This document shows positions 16,860 through 25,847 of a DNA stretch of 38,603 nt, piece by piece (the first letter of the stretch is position 1; the number at the start of each line of letters is the position of its first letter). Source of the DNA: Bacteroidota bacterium (GTDB lineage Bacteria; Bacteroidota; Bacteroidia; NS11-12g; UBA955). Location: positions 1 to 38,603 of the forward strand of contig VGFS01000020.1 of NCBI GenBank assembly GCA_016868785.1. The letters are read 5' to 3'. The position numbers and the translations under genes are program-made. The notes under the pieces are model-generated. The model was not told the DNA's origin, made no database searches, and saw only the letters and a program-made list of their open reading frames with translations.

Positions 16860-18110
16860 ATGTTCAAACAACAAATCACTGGTTTCATTTTTTTTACCCT
16901 CTTTTTTCTCGCACTTGATACCTATGTTTGGCAGGGCATCAAAACCATCACACCCCAATGGAGTCAGCGTGCCAAGAGCATTCTGAAATACAGCTATTGG
17001 GGTTATACTGTATTCACCTTTGTTTTCTTTTTGCTGGTACGATTCCAGTTCTTACCGTTGCCCACGTCTATGGTAAAAATCATGTCGGCCATCGCTTTCG
17101 CCGTGGTTATCGCCAAACTCATCTGGGTGATATTTTTGCTGTTGGATGATATCATCCGATTGGGACGGTGGATTCAACAGTATTTCTTTTCCGATGTTGA
17201 AACCGCACCCGATAGACCCAGTGGCATTTCGCGGTTGAAGTTCCTGCAATACACAGGGCTGGTCGTAGGAGCTGCGTTTGTTGGAACCGCCATTTGGGGC
17301 ATTTTCAAAGGCGCACACAACTACACCATCCACCGCAAAAAAATCAAGTTGGTCGGTTTGCCCAACGCCTTCAAAGGACTCAAAATTCTCCAAATATCAG
17401 ATATCCATTCGGGCAGCTTCTGGGACCGTGAAGCCGTGGCAGAAGGCATCAAGCTGATCAACGAACAACAGGCCGATGTGGTCTTTTTCACTGGCGATAT
17501 CGTCAACAACCGCTCAGAAGAACTCCTTCCTTGGATGGATCTTTTTGCCCAAATCAAAGCGCCCATGGGGGTATTTTCGACCCTGGGAAACCACGATTAC
17601 GGGGATTATGTGCCTTGGCCCTCCGCCGCTGCCAAAAAGAAAAACCTCGAAGACCTGATTTCCTATCACAAACAAATGGGCTGGGATATCCTGAACGACG
17701 AACATCGGGTGTTGGAGAAGGATGGACAAAAACTGACCATCGTGGGTGTACAAAACTGGAGTGCGAAAGCGCGTTTCCCCAAATATGGCAACCTCGAAAA
17801 AGCCTTGGAAGGCGCCCCAAAAGACATATTGAAATTGTTACTCAGTCACGACCCCTCGCATTGGCGCGAAGAAGTGGTGGGTAAACAGACCGACATCGCC
17901 CTCACGTTTGCCGGACATACCCACGGAATGCAGTTTGGTATCGACTCCAAATTCTACCGCTGGAGCCCCGTGAAATATGTGTACAAAGAATGGTTGGACC
18001 TCTACACTGTGAAAGACCAACACCTGTATGTGAACCGCGGATTCGGTTACCTCGGTTACCCCGGACGCATGGGCATCTACCCAGAAATTACCGTGATTAC
18101 CTTGGCGTAA
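16860..18110 (+). CDS. Membrane-anchored calcineurin-like metallophosphoesterase
   Basis: 416 residues. The N-terminal 150 residues hold about four hydrophobic segments (for example TGFIFFTLFFLALDTYVW and YTGLVVGAAFVGTAIWGIF), followed by the metallophosphoesterase domain. The metal and catalytic motifs are all present in order: QISDIHSGSF, FFTGDIVNN, STLGNHDYG, LLSHDPSH and FAGHTHGMQ. It resembles the YaeI/YkuE group of membrane phosphoesterases, some of which act on lipid-linked substrates, but the substrate here is unknown. It has its own promoter and is convergent with the large GH13 gene. The start at 16860 is preferred over 16815 because of the promoter position. Confidence 0.9.
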   Translation: MFKQQITGFIFFTLFFLALDTYVWQGIKTITPQWSQRAKSILKYSYWGYTVFTFVFFLLVRFQFLPLPTSMVKIMSAIAFAVVIAKLIWVIFLLLDDIIRLGRWIQQYFFSDVETAPDRPSGISRLKFLQYTGLVVGAAFVGTAIWGIFKGAHNYTIHRKKIKLVGLPNAFKGLKILQISDIHSGSFWDREAVAEGIKLINEQQADVVFFTGDIVNNRSEELLPWMDLFAQIKAPMGVFSTLGNHDYGDYVPWPSAAAKKKNLEDLISYHKQMGWDILNDEHRVLEKDGQKLTIVGVQNWSAKARFPKYGNLEKALEGAPKDILKLLLSHDPSHWREEVVGKQTDIALTFAGHTHGMQFGIDSKFYRWSPVKYVYKEWLDLYTVKDQHLYVNRGFGYLGYPGRMGIYPEITVITLA

Positions 18111-18133
18111 TCGCCCCAGCGCTGTTCATCATA

Positions 18134-20830
18134 TCAATTGTGAACGTACTCAAATTTGCCTGCAGGAATCATCAACCAAACGGTGCCTAAGTCACCCAAA
18201 ACCAATGGGGTGTCATTGAAGGTTTGGATTCCACCTTTTTGACCAACATAGGTTTTACCCGTACTGAAGTTGGCAGGATATACCCCGTCGGAAAAACTCA
18301 ACTCCACGGCTTTGGTTGAATTGCTGCGGTTAAACACTGCGTAAACGATTTCGCCGAAATACTTGCGTTGAATGATCAACACATCATCAGACAGCGTGGT
18401 AACTTTCATGTCGCCATAGGTCATCGCCATGTGGCTTCTGCGGAAGTTTGATAACTGTCCAACCAAGGTGCGTTGGCGTTTTTCACGATCATTCAGACCA
18501 GCCTCGGACTGCAAACCACGGTCGAATCGCATCATTCTGCGACTGTCGGGGTCGTTGGCGCCCGGCATGCCAATTTCATCGCCATAATAAATAACAGGAA
18601 TTCCGGGGATCGCAAAATTGAAGGCCATCATGCTCAACAATCGGTCGTAAGCTTGAGTGTCGCGCACCTGAATATTTCTATCCCAACCCGCTTGTTTGCT
18701 GTCTTCCCCTTCCTTCATGGATCCATCGAGGATGGAAATGATGCGGGCTTTGTCTTGGTTGCCTGACACATTGCCCATGGTGTGGTGAGCACCATACCAT
18801 TTCTTGGAGTCGTTGAGGGTTTGCGCCAATTGCTTACAGCCCCCTTGACCTTTGAAGGTACTCACAGCGGCATCGTACATATTGAAGTCGAACTGAGCAT
18901 CAAGCATTCCGCTACCCAGGTAAGAACTGATGAGTTCTGGGCTTCCATAGGTTTCACCAATTTGGTAGTAGCTGCGATGCTGGGGGATCGATACTTCGGT
19001 TTTGATTTTGTAGGTTAGCGACCGCCAAAAGGGGTCGGGGGTGTGTTTGGTGGCATCGTGACGGAAACCATCCACATCGAAATTTTTGAACCACCACAAG
19101 GCGGAATCGGTGAGGGCGTTGACCACTTCGGGTTTGAAATAGTTGAAGGTGGGCATGAAGTCATCGAACCAGGTTGTGAGGCGATATTCATCCCATCGCT
19201 CGGTATTTTTGGACCCATCTGGGAGGTACAACGGGGTAAACCACGAGGGGTATTGTTTGTACAGGGGGTGTTCTTGGTGAATGTGGTGGGCTACATAATC
19301 CAAGAAAACGTTGATGCCATATTTGTGGGCGGTTTCGATGAATTGTTTGAGTTCTGCTTCTGTGCAAAATCTAGGGTCCGTGGCGCGGAGCGCCACGGGC
19401 CAATACCCGTGATACCCACTGAACTTGGTGGCCGGAGTTTTCGTCCACTGTCCGTAAGGACCCTCAGGATTCCGCACCACCGGCGAGATCCACAAACTGT
19501 TGATGCCCAGCTCAGAGAAAAATCCCTCCTCAATCTTCTTGGTAATGCCTACAACATCTCCCCCATAAAAATCCACTTTCGGATCCACATCCGCGCGGTT
19601 CAATGGCCGGTTGTTCTCCTTCTTCCCATCCACAAAACGATCAATCATGGGATTGTACATCACCATGGTTCGGGGATCTTTGCGATCGCCAAATTTGCCC
19701 ATGTCGTAAATCACACGTCCTGCCACCAACGGCACCAACACCTCATTACTCACACCCTCGCTGCTGCCAATCCAAACACGGATATAACTGCGCGATGTCT
19801 GTGCCGCTGCCTTGGGGACCGCAATTTTGATGATGCTCGCGCCTGTGTTCGGGTCATACTCTCCCAGCTGAATGTCTAGGCGTTGATTCTGCCACATCGC
19901 CAAAACGGTGTTGTATTCTCCCTTTGCCAAACCCACCATGTTTTTCGTGCTTACCACAATTTCTGAGGGGATTTCCGCATTCCAATAATCGCCAGGCATC
20001 GGCGATGTATAGGCCGTTGACAACTGCAAATCAGCCGTAGACACCATGAACGTAGAATTGAATCCACCCATGCCGTTACCCAAAGAGTCATTGTTGTTGG
20101 GGTCGCGAATTTCTTTGGTTTCTAAGTTCCATTTTCCCGCGTAGGACACCACAAATACATACTGATGACTGCCGGGACCTACCCACGTGCTACCCACCCA
20201 ACTGCCTTGGGTTTTGTCTGTAGGATCTTCCTCCCAGCGCAGCGATAAATTGTTGGCATTCCAAGCATTGAAGGTGCCTTTGACTTTCACAGCACTGTAG
20301 GCATTGGTCTTTGTTTTCCAACGAAACTCCCGCAGTACTTTCTCTGATTTGCGCACCGGCACAGCGGTGCTCTTGCCCGCACTCCAAATTTGAAAATATT
20401 GCAGCGCGGTTTCTTTGCCATAGTTATCGCCCTCCCACCACAATTGCATCGAATCCAACTCCCCGCGATACCAAGAAAACCGCAAATTGGATATGCCCGA
20501 ACCTGGGTGATTTTTGGGAACAGTTACACTGTCGATGGCCGATACATAAGGAAAATAATCCCCCAGCCATACCCAAGTCTTGCCAGGCTGTAAAGTTACC
20601 ATGTTGTTCAATCCCAACGAAGGATCGTTGATGTCGATCAGACTTTTCCGTGCCGGCGCTACCACCATTCGCTTTTCGGTTGGTTTGCCCTTTTCTTTAT
20701 CCACCGCCACTTGCTCCTGCTGAGCGGCCTTTGATTTACTCTTAGGGGTTTTGGCTTTGTTGCCTTTTTGCGCATTCGCCGTCAGCGCAAAAAGGCAGCT
20801 AATTCCGACCGTAACAAACAACTTTTGCAT
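18134..20830 (-). CDS. Large secreted GH13 alpha-glucan hydrolase with CBM48-like domain
   Basis: 898 residues. Signal peptide ends in ANAQ, followed by a Lys/Gln-rich linker. An E-set/CBM48-like domain (KVKGTFNAWN..., about residues 180-260) and further beta domains precede the catalytic barrel (about 375-800) and a C-terminal beta domain. Catalytic residues: nucleophile Asp592 in VDGFRHDATKH, acid/base Glu626 in QIGETYGS, and Asp693 in SGNQDKAR. Two usually conserved positions differ from the GH13 norm: the NHD motif of region IV reads NQD, and region I reads DYVAHHIH rather than D..xNH. The family suggests a neopullulanase, cyclomaltodextrinase or amylase acting outside the cytoplasm. It lies far from the other GH13 gene and seems to be transcribed alone. 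Confidence 0.9.
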   Translation of the reverse strand: MQKLFVTVGISCLFALTANAQKGNKAKTPKSKSKAAQQEQVAVDKEKGKPTEKRMVVAPARKSLIDINDPSLGLNNMVTLQPGKTWVWLGDYFPYVSAIDSVTVPKNHPGSGISNLRFSWYRGELDSMQLWWEGDNYGKETALQYFQIWSAGKSTAVPVRKSEKVLREFRWKTKTNAYSAVKVKGTFNAWNANNLSLRWEEDPTDKTQGSWVGSTWVGPGSHQYVFVVSYAGKWNLETKEIRDPNNNDSLGNGMGGFNSTFMVSTADLQLSTAYTSPMPGDYWNAEIPSEIVVSTKNMVGLAKGEYNTVLAMWQNQRLDIQLGEYDPNTGASIIKIAVPKAAAQTSRSYIRVWIGSSEGVSNEVLVPLVAGRVIYDMGKFGDRKDPRTMVMYNPMIDRFVDGKKENNRPLNRADVDPKVDFYGGDVVGITKKIEEGFFSELGINSLWISPVVRNPEGPYGQWTKTPATKFSGYHGYWPVALRATDPRFCTEAELKQFIETAHKYGINVFLDYVAHHIHQEHPLYKQYPSWFTPLYLPDGSKNTERWDEYRLTTWFDDFMPTFNYFKPEVVNALTDSALWWFKNFDVDGFRHDATKHTPDPFWRSLTYKIKTEVSIPQHRSYYQIGETYGSPELISSYLGSGMLDAQFDFNMYDAAVSTFKGQGGCKQLAQTLNDSKKWYGAHHTMGNVSGNQDKARIISILDGSMKEGEDSKQAGWDRNIQVRDTQAYDRLLSMMAFNFAIPGIPVIYYGDEIGMPGANDPDSRRMMRFDRGLQSEAGLNDREKRQRTLVGQLSNFRRSHMAMTYGDMKVTTLSDDVLIIQRKYFGEIVYAVFNRSNSTKAVELSFSDGVYPANFSTGKTYVGQKGGIQTFNDTPLVLGDLGTVWLMIPAGKFEYVHN

Positions 20831-20836
20831 GGTATA

Positions 20837-20855
20837 AAGTGTAAATATAACACTT
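20837..20855. promoter_or_regulatory. Inverted repeat just upstream of the large GH13 gene
   Basis: AAGTGT and ACACTT, perfect 6-base arms around a 7-base AT spacer, starting 6 bases from the ATG. It may be an operator, but short arms make chance possible. The nearby TATATTTA is a one-mismatch -7 box on the minus strand. Confidence 0.3.
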
Positions 20856-20863
20856 CAACCCCA

Positions 20864-21958
20864 CTATCGCACAAGCACTTTCACACTTTTTCGATAACCG
20901 TTCGCATAAATGAAATGCACCACATACAATCCTCCCTCGGTCACCTTCACCACCGCCGGATCACCCTGCAACAGCAGCCGACCCTGAACGTCGTATACCT
21001 CCACCCAAACGGGGTGCGACATGTTGGTTATTGAATTTCCTGGGAACCACTCAACACCCACCCATGGCTTGAAATCCATCGCAAAACGCGCCCACACGGG
21101 GTAGTGGTCCGAGGTATTCAACCGATAACTCGCGATATAACTATCACCCACCATCACACCGCTCTGGTTCGATAAAAAATTGCCTTTCAATGAAGCCGTT
21201 ACACACAGGTGGTCAATCATTTCCGAATAACTCGCCGTACTTTTTTGCTTGGCCAAACTCAATCGATACGAGGGAAACACATAGTTGGTGTCGTTCCGCC
21301 AAGCCAAAAACGGACTGGCTTTGCCACTCACAATCGATACATCCAAATCGTCGTTCCAATCGCCCAAGACAATCCCTTTCCACCGTTTTTTGGGCTCCAA
21401 GTAGTTCTTCAACTCCTCAGCAGCCTTGGCCCGACGGTCGTATGATGCCAACTTTTCCGATGTTGAACCCGTGTTGGCCTTCAAATGTATCACCCAAAAA
21501 TAAAGCGTGTCTTTCTTGCTCCCCCACTGCGATTCCAAAGCAACCTCTAACGGAAACCGACCACTGGCAAATTCGTAGTCGAAAGCCAGCAAAATCGACT
21601 TGCTATACAACAACCGAAACATCGACTTCTTATACAACAACGCCGTTTTCTGCGTCTGCGAATAGGTAGTAATCACCGCGCCGTACTGGGGCAAATTGGC
21701 CTGCAACTTCGCCCAATACCCAGCATTGGAGATCTCACACAACCCCATCACATCCATGTCCATGTTGGTGATGACCTCCGTAACATTTTTCAGCTGAGTT
21801 GCCTCGTTGCTTGGACCATTCAAACTATCCCCAAACCATTCCACATTCCATGTGGCCACATCCAACGTGGAATCCGTGCCAATTTTGGGCACTTGCGATA
21901 CCAAGACGGTCGGACAGACCCCCAACAAAACAACCATGATAATGCTCAACAATCGCAT
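20864..21958 (-). CDS. Secreted endonuclease/exonuclease/phosphatase-family protein with T9SS sorting domain
   Basis: 364 residues from the ATG at 21958, which has a good GGAG-type ribosome site; a TTG at 21976 is the longer alternative. A signal peptide (MRLLSIIMVVLLGV) is followed by the EEP fold: ATWNVEWFG at the start, GLCEISN with the metal-binding Glu, VIHLKANTG, GDWNDDLD and the final SDHYPVWARF with the catalytic Asp-His. The last 75 residues (VEVYDVQGRLLLQGD ... GLYVVHFIYANGYRKSVKVLVR region) are a type A C-terminal sorting domain of the type IX secretion system. So it is likely exported to the surface as a DNase or phosphodiesterase; the substrate is unknown. It follows nadK by 24 bases, probably in the same transcript. 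Confidence 0.85.
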   Translation of the reverse strand: MRLLSIIMVVLLGVCPTVLVSQVPKIGTDSTLDVATWNVEWFGDSLNGPSNEATQLKNVTEVITNMDMDVMGLCEISNAGYWAKLQANLPQYGAVITTYSQTQKTALLYKKSMFRLLYSKSILLAFDYEFASGRFPLEVALESQWGSKKDTLYFWVIHLKANTGSTSEKLASYDRRAKAAEELKNYLEPKKRWKGIVLGDWNDDLDVSIVSGKASPFLAWRNDTNYVFPSYRLSLAKQKSTASYSEMIDHLCVTASLKGNFLSNQSGVMVGDSYIASYRLNTSDHYPVWARFAMDFKPWVGVEWFPGNSITNMSHPVWVEVYDVQGRLLLQGDPAVVKVTEGGLYVVHFIYANGYRKSVKVLVR

Positions 21959-21982
21959 GCGACCTTTCTCCCCCAAAACGCC

Positions 21983-22861
21983 TCAATTTCTACGATCAAA
22001 ACCCCAGTGCAATTTGCTGCGCAGCGTATCCAAAAAATGGATGTTCGACAAGCGCATCAAGTTGAGTTTGTGGTCGGCCTTGCGAATGGCCATGTTCACT
22101 TCCCCGCTGATACTCTGACTTCGTGCGTCTAAACTGGCAAGATAACTGCTGGCCCTACCCTCAATCTCAAAACTAATCACCACATCATCACTCACCACCA
22201 CCGGCCTCACATTCAAGTTGTGCGGGGCGATGGGCGTAATCACAAAACTATCGCTCTTGGGGAAAATGATGGGACCCCCGCAACTCAACGAATAGCCCGT
22301 ACTGCCTGTTGGGGTAGAAATGATCAATCCATCGCTCCAATAACTGTTCAAAAATTCACCGTTCAAATACGCGTGAACCACAATCATGCTCGATGTTTCC
22401 TTCTTGTGAATCACAAAATCATTGAGTGCAAAGTTGTAGTCGAACAGTTCATGCGAAGAATCCAACTGCAACAGGCTGCGCTGCTCAATGGTGTAATTGC
22501 CCTTTTCAATGTCGTCGAGCGCCGTATGCAAGTTCTCTAGCTGTACGTCGGCCAAGAATCCCAACCGACCGGTATTCAACGCCAAAATCGGAACGCCCGT
22601 GTCGCGCACAATACCGAGCGTATCCAGAATGGTACCATCGCCACCCACGCAAATGAGCACATCCGCCATGGTTTCCCCTTGAACAAAATAATCGAAAACC
22701 CGCACCTGAATACCACTTTCAATGTTCATGTGAACGTGGTCTTCCAGCGACGGTGGCAACCATAATTCATGTCCGCGTGAGGCCAACGCCTTCAGCAATT
22801 CTCCAAAACCCGATTGGTGCTTGGGGTCGCGAACAGATTTGGCATAAACGGCAATTCTCAT
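21983..22861 (-). CDS. nadK: NAD kinase
   Basis: 292 residues. Phosphorylates NAD to NADP in the cytoplasm. The diagnostic motifs are clear: CVGGDGTILD (residues 72-80), LNTGRLGFLADV, LNDFVIHK, and the nucleotide-binding STPTGSTGYSLSCGGPI. Length fits the bacterial family. It has a -7 box 11 bases upstream of the ATG. The secreted EEP-family gene lies downstream on the same strand, a pairing without obvious functional logic. Confidence 0.97.
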   Translation of the reverse strand: MRIAVYAKSVRDPKHQSGFGELLKALASRGHELWLPPSLEDHVHMNIESGIQVRVFDYFVQGETMADVLICVGGDGTILDTLGIVRDTGVPILALNTGRLGFLADVQLENLHTALDDIEKGNYTIEQRSLLQLDSSHELFDYNFALNDFVIHKKETSSMIVVHAYLNGEFLNSYWSDGLIISTPTGSTGYSLSCGGPIIFPKSDSFVITPIAPHNLNVRPVVVSDDVVISFEIEGRASSYLASLDARSQSISGEVNMAIRKADHKLNLMRLSNIHFLDTLRSKLHWGFDRRN

Positions 22862-22872
22862 GATTTTCTATA

Positions 22873-22880
22873 CAAAGATA
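22873..22880 (-). promoter_or_regulatory. -7 promoter box of nadK
   Basis: TATCTTTG on the minus strand, a perfect TAnnTTTG match, ends 11 nt before the nadK ATG. Confidence 0.7.
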
Positions 22881-22882
22881 CC

Positions 22883-23440
22883 CTATCCTTGGGGAGATTT
22901 TCGGTTCAAAACGCAAAGAACAAATGCATATTTGTGTTTTTCGTCGATTCCGTGCGATTCACAATGATCCACCGACCAATGATCCTCATGCCACTTTGGG
23001 AAACGGGTATCAGCAGCATCAAACGACGCTTTTACTTGGGTGAGATACAATCGATTCGAGAATCCGAGGGCCTGTTTATAGATTTCACCCCCACCAATGA
23101 TCATGATTTCTTCGGCCACTGGCAAGGCTTCTGCATCGCCCGAAATGGCCTGGGCTGCGCGTTTCTGTTTGATGGCCTCCGTAGCTTGCGCCAATGCCTG
23201 CTCCCAATTTTCGGCACGCTGAAACCCGGGCATCACAAACTCGCGAGAGGTAAGTACGATGTTGGTTCTGCCCTTCAACGGTTTGCCCAAACTCTCCATC
23301 GTTTTACGTCCCATAATCACCGGTTTGCCCCGCGTATGTTTGATAAACCACGCAAAATCATCCGGCAAATGCCATAACAATTCGTTGCCAGCCCCCAATT
23401 CAAGGTTCTCTCCCACGGCGGCAATCATAGAAATAAGCAT
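22883..23440 (-). CDS. folA: Dihydrofolate reductase
   Basis: 185 residues from the ATG at 23440. Reduces dihydrofolate to tetrahydrofolate with NADPH. It begins LISMIAAVGENLELG; the substrate-binding acid is Asp28 in WHLPDDFAWF, and the NADPH motifs are KPVIMGRKTMESLGKPL and IMIIGGGEIYKQAL. It is longer than most DHFRs (about 160) because of an inserted Ala/Gln-rich helix (KQKRAAQAISGDAEALPVAEE) before the IIGGGEI strand. The open frame upstream of 23440 runs into the divergent der gene and is rejected; the -7 box 4 bases from this ATG supports the choice. Confidence 0.95.
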   Translation of the reverse strand: MLISMIAAVGENLELGAGNELLWHLPDDFAWFIKHTRGKPVIMGRKTMESLGKPLKGRTNIVLTSREFVMPGFQRAENWEQALAQATEAIKQKRAAQAISGDAEALPVAEEIMIIGGGEIYKQALGFSNRLYLTQVKASFDAADTRFPKWHEDHWSVDHCESHGIDEKHKYAFVLCVLNRKSPQG

Positions 23441-23444
23441 ATCA

Positions 23445-23452
23445 CAAATATA
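23445..23452 (-). promoter_or_regulatory. -7 promoter box of folA
   Basis: TATATTTG on the minus strand matches TAnnTTTG and ends 4 nt before the folA ATG. It lies only 20 bases from the divergent der box. Confidence 0.7.
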
Positions 23453-23472
23453 CAATCCACAGCGCGTGGTTG

Positions 23473-23480
23473 TATCTTTG
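23473..23480 (+). promoter_or_regulatory. -7 promoter box of der
   Basis: TATCTTTG, a perfect TAnnTTTG match, ends 7 nt before the der ATG at 23488. Confidence 0.7.
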
Positions 23481-23487
23481 CGGGTCC

Positions 23488-24798
23488 ATGAGTAGAATTG
23501 TAGCCATTGTAGGCAGACCCAACGTTGGCAAAAGCACACTTTTTAACCGATTAACCGGCGAATTCAAAGCCATTGTAGATGATTACAGTGGCGTTACCCG
23601 CGATAGACATTATGGCTTTTCTGATTGGAATGGTATAGACTTTACCGTCATCGATACCGGAGGTTTTGTACCCGAAAGTTCGGATACGTTCGAAGCCGCC
23701 ATCCGCGACCAAGTGCACATCGCCATCGAAGAAGCCGCCGTGCTCATTTTTGTGGTGGATGTACAGACCGATGTCAACCCCCTCGATGAAGACTTCGCCC
23801 ACATTTTGCGCAAGAGCAAAAAGCCAGTGGTTTTGTGTGTGAACAAGGTCGATAACGACCGTTTGCGCATGGAAACAGCGTCGTTCTATAGCCTTGGGTT
23901 CGACCATTTTCATGAAGTATCTGCAGCCAACGGCTCTGGAACCGGTGACCTGCTCGATGAAGTTGTGGAATACCTCAAAGACGAAGCGCCCGACGAAGAA
24001 CACATCGCCGATTTGCCCCGCATCGCCATCGTAGGTAGACCCAACGTAGGAAAATCCAGTTTGATCAATGCCCTGATTGGGGAAGACAGAAATATCGTAA
24101 CCAACATCGCTGGCACCACCCGCGACAGTATCGATACCAAATACAAAGCTTATGGCAAAGAATTCGTGCTGATTGATACCGCCGGGATTCGACGCAAAAG
24201 CAAAGTAAACGAGAACATCGAATTCTATTCCGTGATGCGCAGTTTGCGTGCACTGGAGAATGCGGATGTTGTGGTGCTGGTGCTCGACGCTACCCTGGGC
24301 ATGGAAAGCCAAGATTTGAACTTGTTCTGGATGGCGCATCGCCAAGGAAAAGGGGTAGTCATTTTGGTGAACAAATGGGATTTGGTCGAAAAAGAATCCA
24401 ACACCCACTTGGAGTATACCGAAAACATACGCAAAGAAATTGCCCCCTTCGTGGATGTGCCCATCATGTATGTTTCGGCCTTGACAAAGCAACGCGTGTT
24501 CCAAGGGATGGAAACCATCTTACAGGTGTACGAAAACCTCAGTCTCAAAATTCCAACCCGGGCCCTGAACGATTATTTACTGCCCATCATGGAAGCAACC
24601 CCACCGCCAAGCAAAAAGGGCAAATTTGTGAAAATCAAATACGTTACCCAGCTGCCCAGCAAACGCGTGGCCTTCGCCCTGTTCTGTAACCTACCACAAT
24701 ACGTGGCCGAAAGCTATACCCGCTTCTTGGAAAATAAGATGCGCGAGAAATTCCCGCTTTCTGGGGTGCCCATTAGCCTGTTCTATCGCAAGAAATAA
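23488..24798 (+). CDS. der: Ribosome biogenesis GTPase Der (EngA)
   Basis: 436 residues with two tandem GTPase domains, unique to this family, and a C-terminal KH-like domain. Domain 1: GRPNVGKS (9-16), DTGGF, NKVD. Domain 2: a second GRPNVGKS near residue 182, DTAGIRRK, NKWDLVEK. It acts in maturation of the 50S ribosomal subunit. The ATG at 23488 is supported by the promoter and by the conserved start SRIVAIVGRP; the open frame from 23470 would begin within the -7 box. rlmN follows after 8 bases, so the two form an operon. Confidence 0.97.
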   Translation: MSRIVAIVGRPNVGKSTLFNRLTGEFKAIVDDYSGVTRDRHYGFSDWNGIDFTVIDTGGFVPESSDTFEAAIRDQVHIAIEEAAVLIFVVDVQTDVNPLDEDFAHILRKSKKPVVLCVNKVDNDRLRMETASFYSLGFDHFHEVSAANGSGTGDLLDEVVEYLKDEAPDEEHIADLPRIAIVGRPNVGKSSLINALIGEDRNIVTNIAGTTRDSIDTKYKAYGKEFVLIDTAGIRRKSKVNENIEFYSVMRSLRALENADVVVLVLDATLGMESQDLNLFWMAHRQGKGVVILVNKWDLVEKESNTHLEYTENIRKEIAPFVDVPIMYVSALTKQRVFQGMETILQVYENLSLKIPTRALNDYLLPIMEATPPPSKKGKFVKIKYVTQLPSKRVAFALFCNLPQYVAESYTRFLENKMREKFPLSGVPISLFYRKK

Positions 24799-24806
24799 CC
24801 TTCGCC

Positions 24807-25844
24807 ATGACCAAATCCGTGGATATTCGCGACCTAGATGTTTCCCAACTCACCGATGCGCTCAAAGCCATGGGAGAGCCAGGATTTAGGGCCAAGCAAA
24901 TCCACCAATGGCTATGGCAAAAAGGTGCGCGCAGCTTCGAGGAAATGACAAACCTCTCCAAACCCCTGCGTGAAAAACTCGCCGAAGCGTTCACCTTTCA
25001 TGTGGCCAAAATTCATACGGCCCAACACTCCAAAGATGGCACCATCAAAGTGGCTTTTGAACTCCACGATGGCAACAAAGTAGAAGGGGTTCTCATCCCC
25101 ACAAGCAGCCGAACCACCGCCTGCGTGAGCTCACAAGTGGGCTGCTCCCTCGATTGTAAATTCTGCGCCACCGGTTACCTCAAACGCATGCGCAATTTAA
25201 CCGCTGCAGAGATTTTTGATCAAGTTTGGCTCATCAATGAATTGGCGCTTGAACATCATGGCAAACGACTCGATAACATCGTGTACATGGGCATGGGTGA
25301 ACCCCTGCTCAATTACGCCAATGTGTTGCAAAGCATCCAAATTATTACCTCGCCAGACGGTCTGGGCATGAGCCCGCAGCGATTGACGGTCTCTACCGCT
25401 GGCATCGCCAAAATGATTCAAAAACTGGCCGATGATGGCATCAAAACCAACCTCGCCCTGAGTTTGCATGCCGCCAACAATGAAAAACGGTCGGCCATCA
25501 TGCCCATCAACGAAAGCAATACCCTCGAAATGCTCGCAGAAGCATTGGGATATTGGTACGAAAAAACGGGCATCCGCCCAACCCTAGAATATACCGTGAT
25601 CGCCGGAGTGAACGATGGTCAAGAAGAAGAGCGCGAACTCGCCATCTTCGCCCGAAAATTTCCATCAAAAATTAATTTAATTGAGTACAACCCCATATCC
25701 CTAGCCGATTACCAGCCCACAAGTAGGTTAGACGCTTTCGCGGCGGCCTTGGAACGACAAAAACTCATCGTCCACGTGCGCAGAAGTCGGGGTAAAGACA
25801 TCGATGCTGCCTGCGGTCAGCTCGCCAACCAATTGGCAAATTAA
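24807..25844 (+). CDS. rlmN: Dual-specificity 23S rRNA/tRNA adenine-C2 methyltransferase RlmN
   Basis: 345 residues, radical-SAM enzyme that methylates C2 of A2503 in 23S rRNA and A37 in some tRNAs. The iron-sulfur cluster Cys are 113, 117 and 120 (CSLDCKFC), the methyl-carrying Cys336 lies in DIDAACGQL, and YMGMGEPLLNY and LALSLHAANNEKR are family motifs. It is 8 bases behind der and ends 3 bases from the convergent decarboxylase gene, leaving no room for a terminator. Confidence 0.97.
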   Translation: MTKSVDIRDLDVSQLTDALKAMGEPGFRAKQIHQWLWQKGARSFEEMTNLSKPLREKLAEAFTFHVAKIHTAQHSKDGTIKVAFELHDGNKVEGVLIPTSSRTTACVSSQVGCSLDCKFCATGYLKRMRNLTAAEIFDQVWLINELALEHHGKRLDNIVYMGMGEPLLNYANVLQSIQIITSPDGLGMSPQRLTVSTAGIAKMIQKLADDGIKTNLALSLHAANNEKRSAIMPINESNTLEMLAEALGYWYEKTGIRPTLEYTVIAGVNDGQEEERELAIFARKFPSKINLIEYNPISLADYQPTSRLDAFAAALERQKLIVHVRRSRGKDIDAACGQLANQLAN

Positions 25845-25847
25845 AAA

